This document shows positions 6,784-6,852 of a stretch of DNA of 6,852 nucleotides, piece after piece (within the stretch, counting starts at the first letter, position 1; every line of letters begins with the position of its first letter). The notes below the pieces were generated by a model. The model did no database searches and was not told where the DNA came from. It was given only the letters and a program-made list of their open reading frames with translations. The stretch covers positions 1-6,852 of the forward strand of contig JAOTZF010000099.1 in assembly GCA_029861485.1 (NCBI GenBank). Reading direction: 5' to 3'. The translations under genes were made by a program, and so were the position numbers. The stretch comes from Thermoleophilia bacterium (GTDB lineage Bacteria; Actinomycetota; Thermoleophilia; Miltoncostaeales; Miltoncostaeaceae).

Positions 6784-6852
6784 GTCCAGCGGGCCACCGC
6801 TCTTTGGCTCAGCAGGGCAGTCCAGAACCGCAGCTCCCAGACTCCGCCTTCG
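6769..6852 (-). other. Open upstream extension of the beta-helix frame
   Basis: Read in the beta-helix frame, these 84 bases contain no stop codon and no ATG, GTG or TTG. They could be the leader of the gene, or coding sequence if the true start lies beyond the window. The translation is rich in Arg, Pro, Gly and Ser and does not resemble a known domain. I see no promoter. Confidence 0.35.

Overview
The window comes from a high-GC bacterial chromosome (roughly two-thirds G+C by eye, with strong G/C preference at third codon positions). The mix of genes is a full-length DipZ-type CcdA-thioredoxin-CBM fusion, an unpaired HerA-like ATPase, a Cache/HAMP/cyclase-like sensor and a beta-helix surface protein. 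This fits Actinomycetota or Chloroflexota best, but no marker gene here settles the phylum. I see no tRNA, rRNA, CRISPR array, insertion sequence or phage gene.

Layout. On the + strand, positions 1-1139 hold the 3' part of a membrane receptor: the end of a Cache-like sensor, one membrane helix, a HAMP domain and a class III nucleotide cyclase fold. The residues that would bind metal and stabilise the transition state are all replaced in that fold, so it looks like a pseudo-cyclase. After a 256-base spacer with no convincing gene comes a small YidB/DUF937 protein (1396-1794). A hairpin at 1806-1832 separates it from the convergent minus-strand genes.

On the - strand, reading from high to low coordinates, the first gene is a membrane-anchored right-handed parallel beta-helix protein (start uncertain, ending at 5713). 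About 570 bases without a recognisable gene follow (5142-5712). Then come dipZ (5141-3381) and, 83 bases downstream, a HerA/DUF87-type ATPase (3297-1837). dipZ and the ATPase may be cotranscribed. Nothing in their known biochemistry links them directly: one moves reducing equivalents across the membrane and the other is a DNA-translocase-type ATPase.

The most distinctive features are the apparently inactive cyclase domain and a 13-bp perfect inverted repeat (6748-6783) whose spacer contains the only in-window start codon of the beta-helix gene. I do not see a clear undescribed multi-gene system here. Most of the window is recognisable families in an ordinary chromosomal arrangement.
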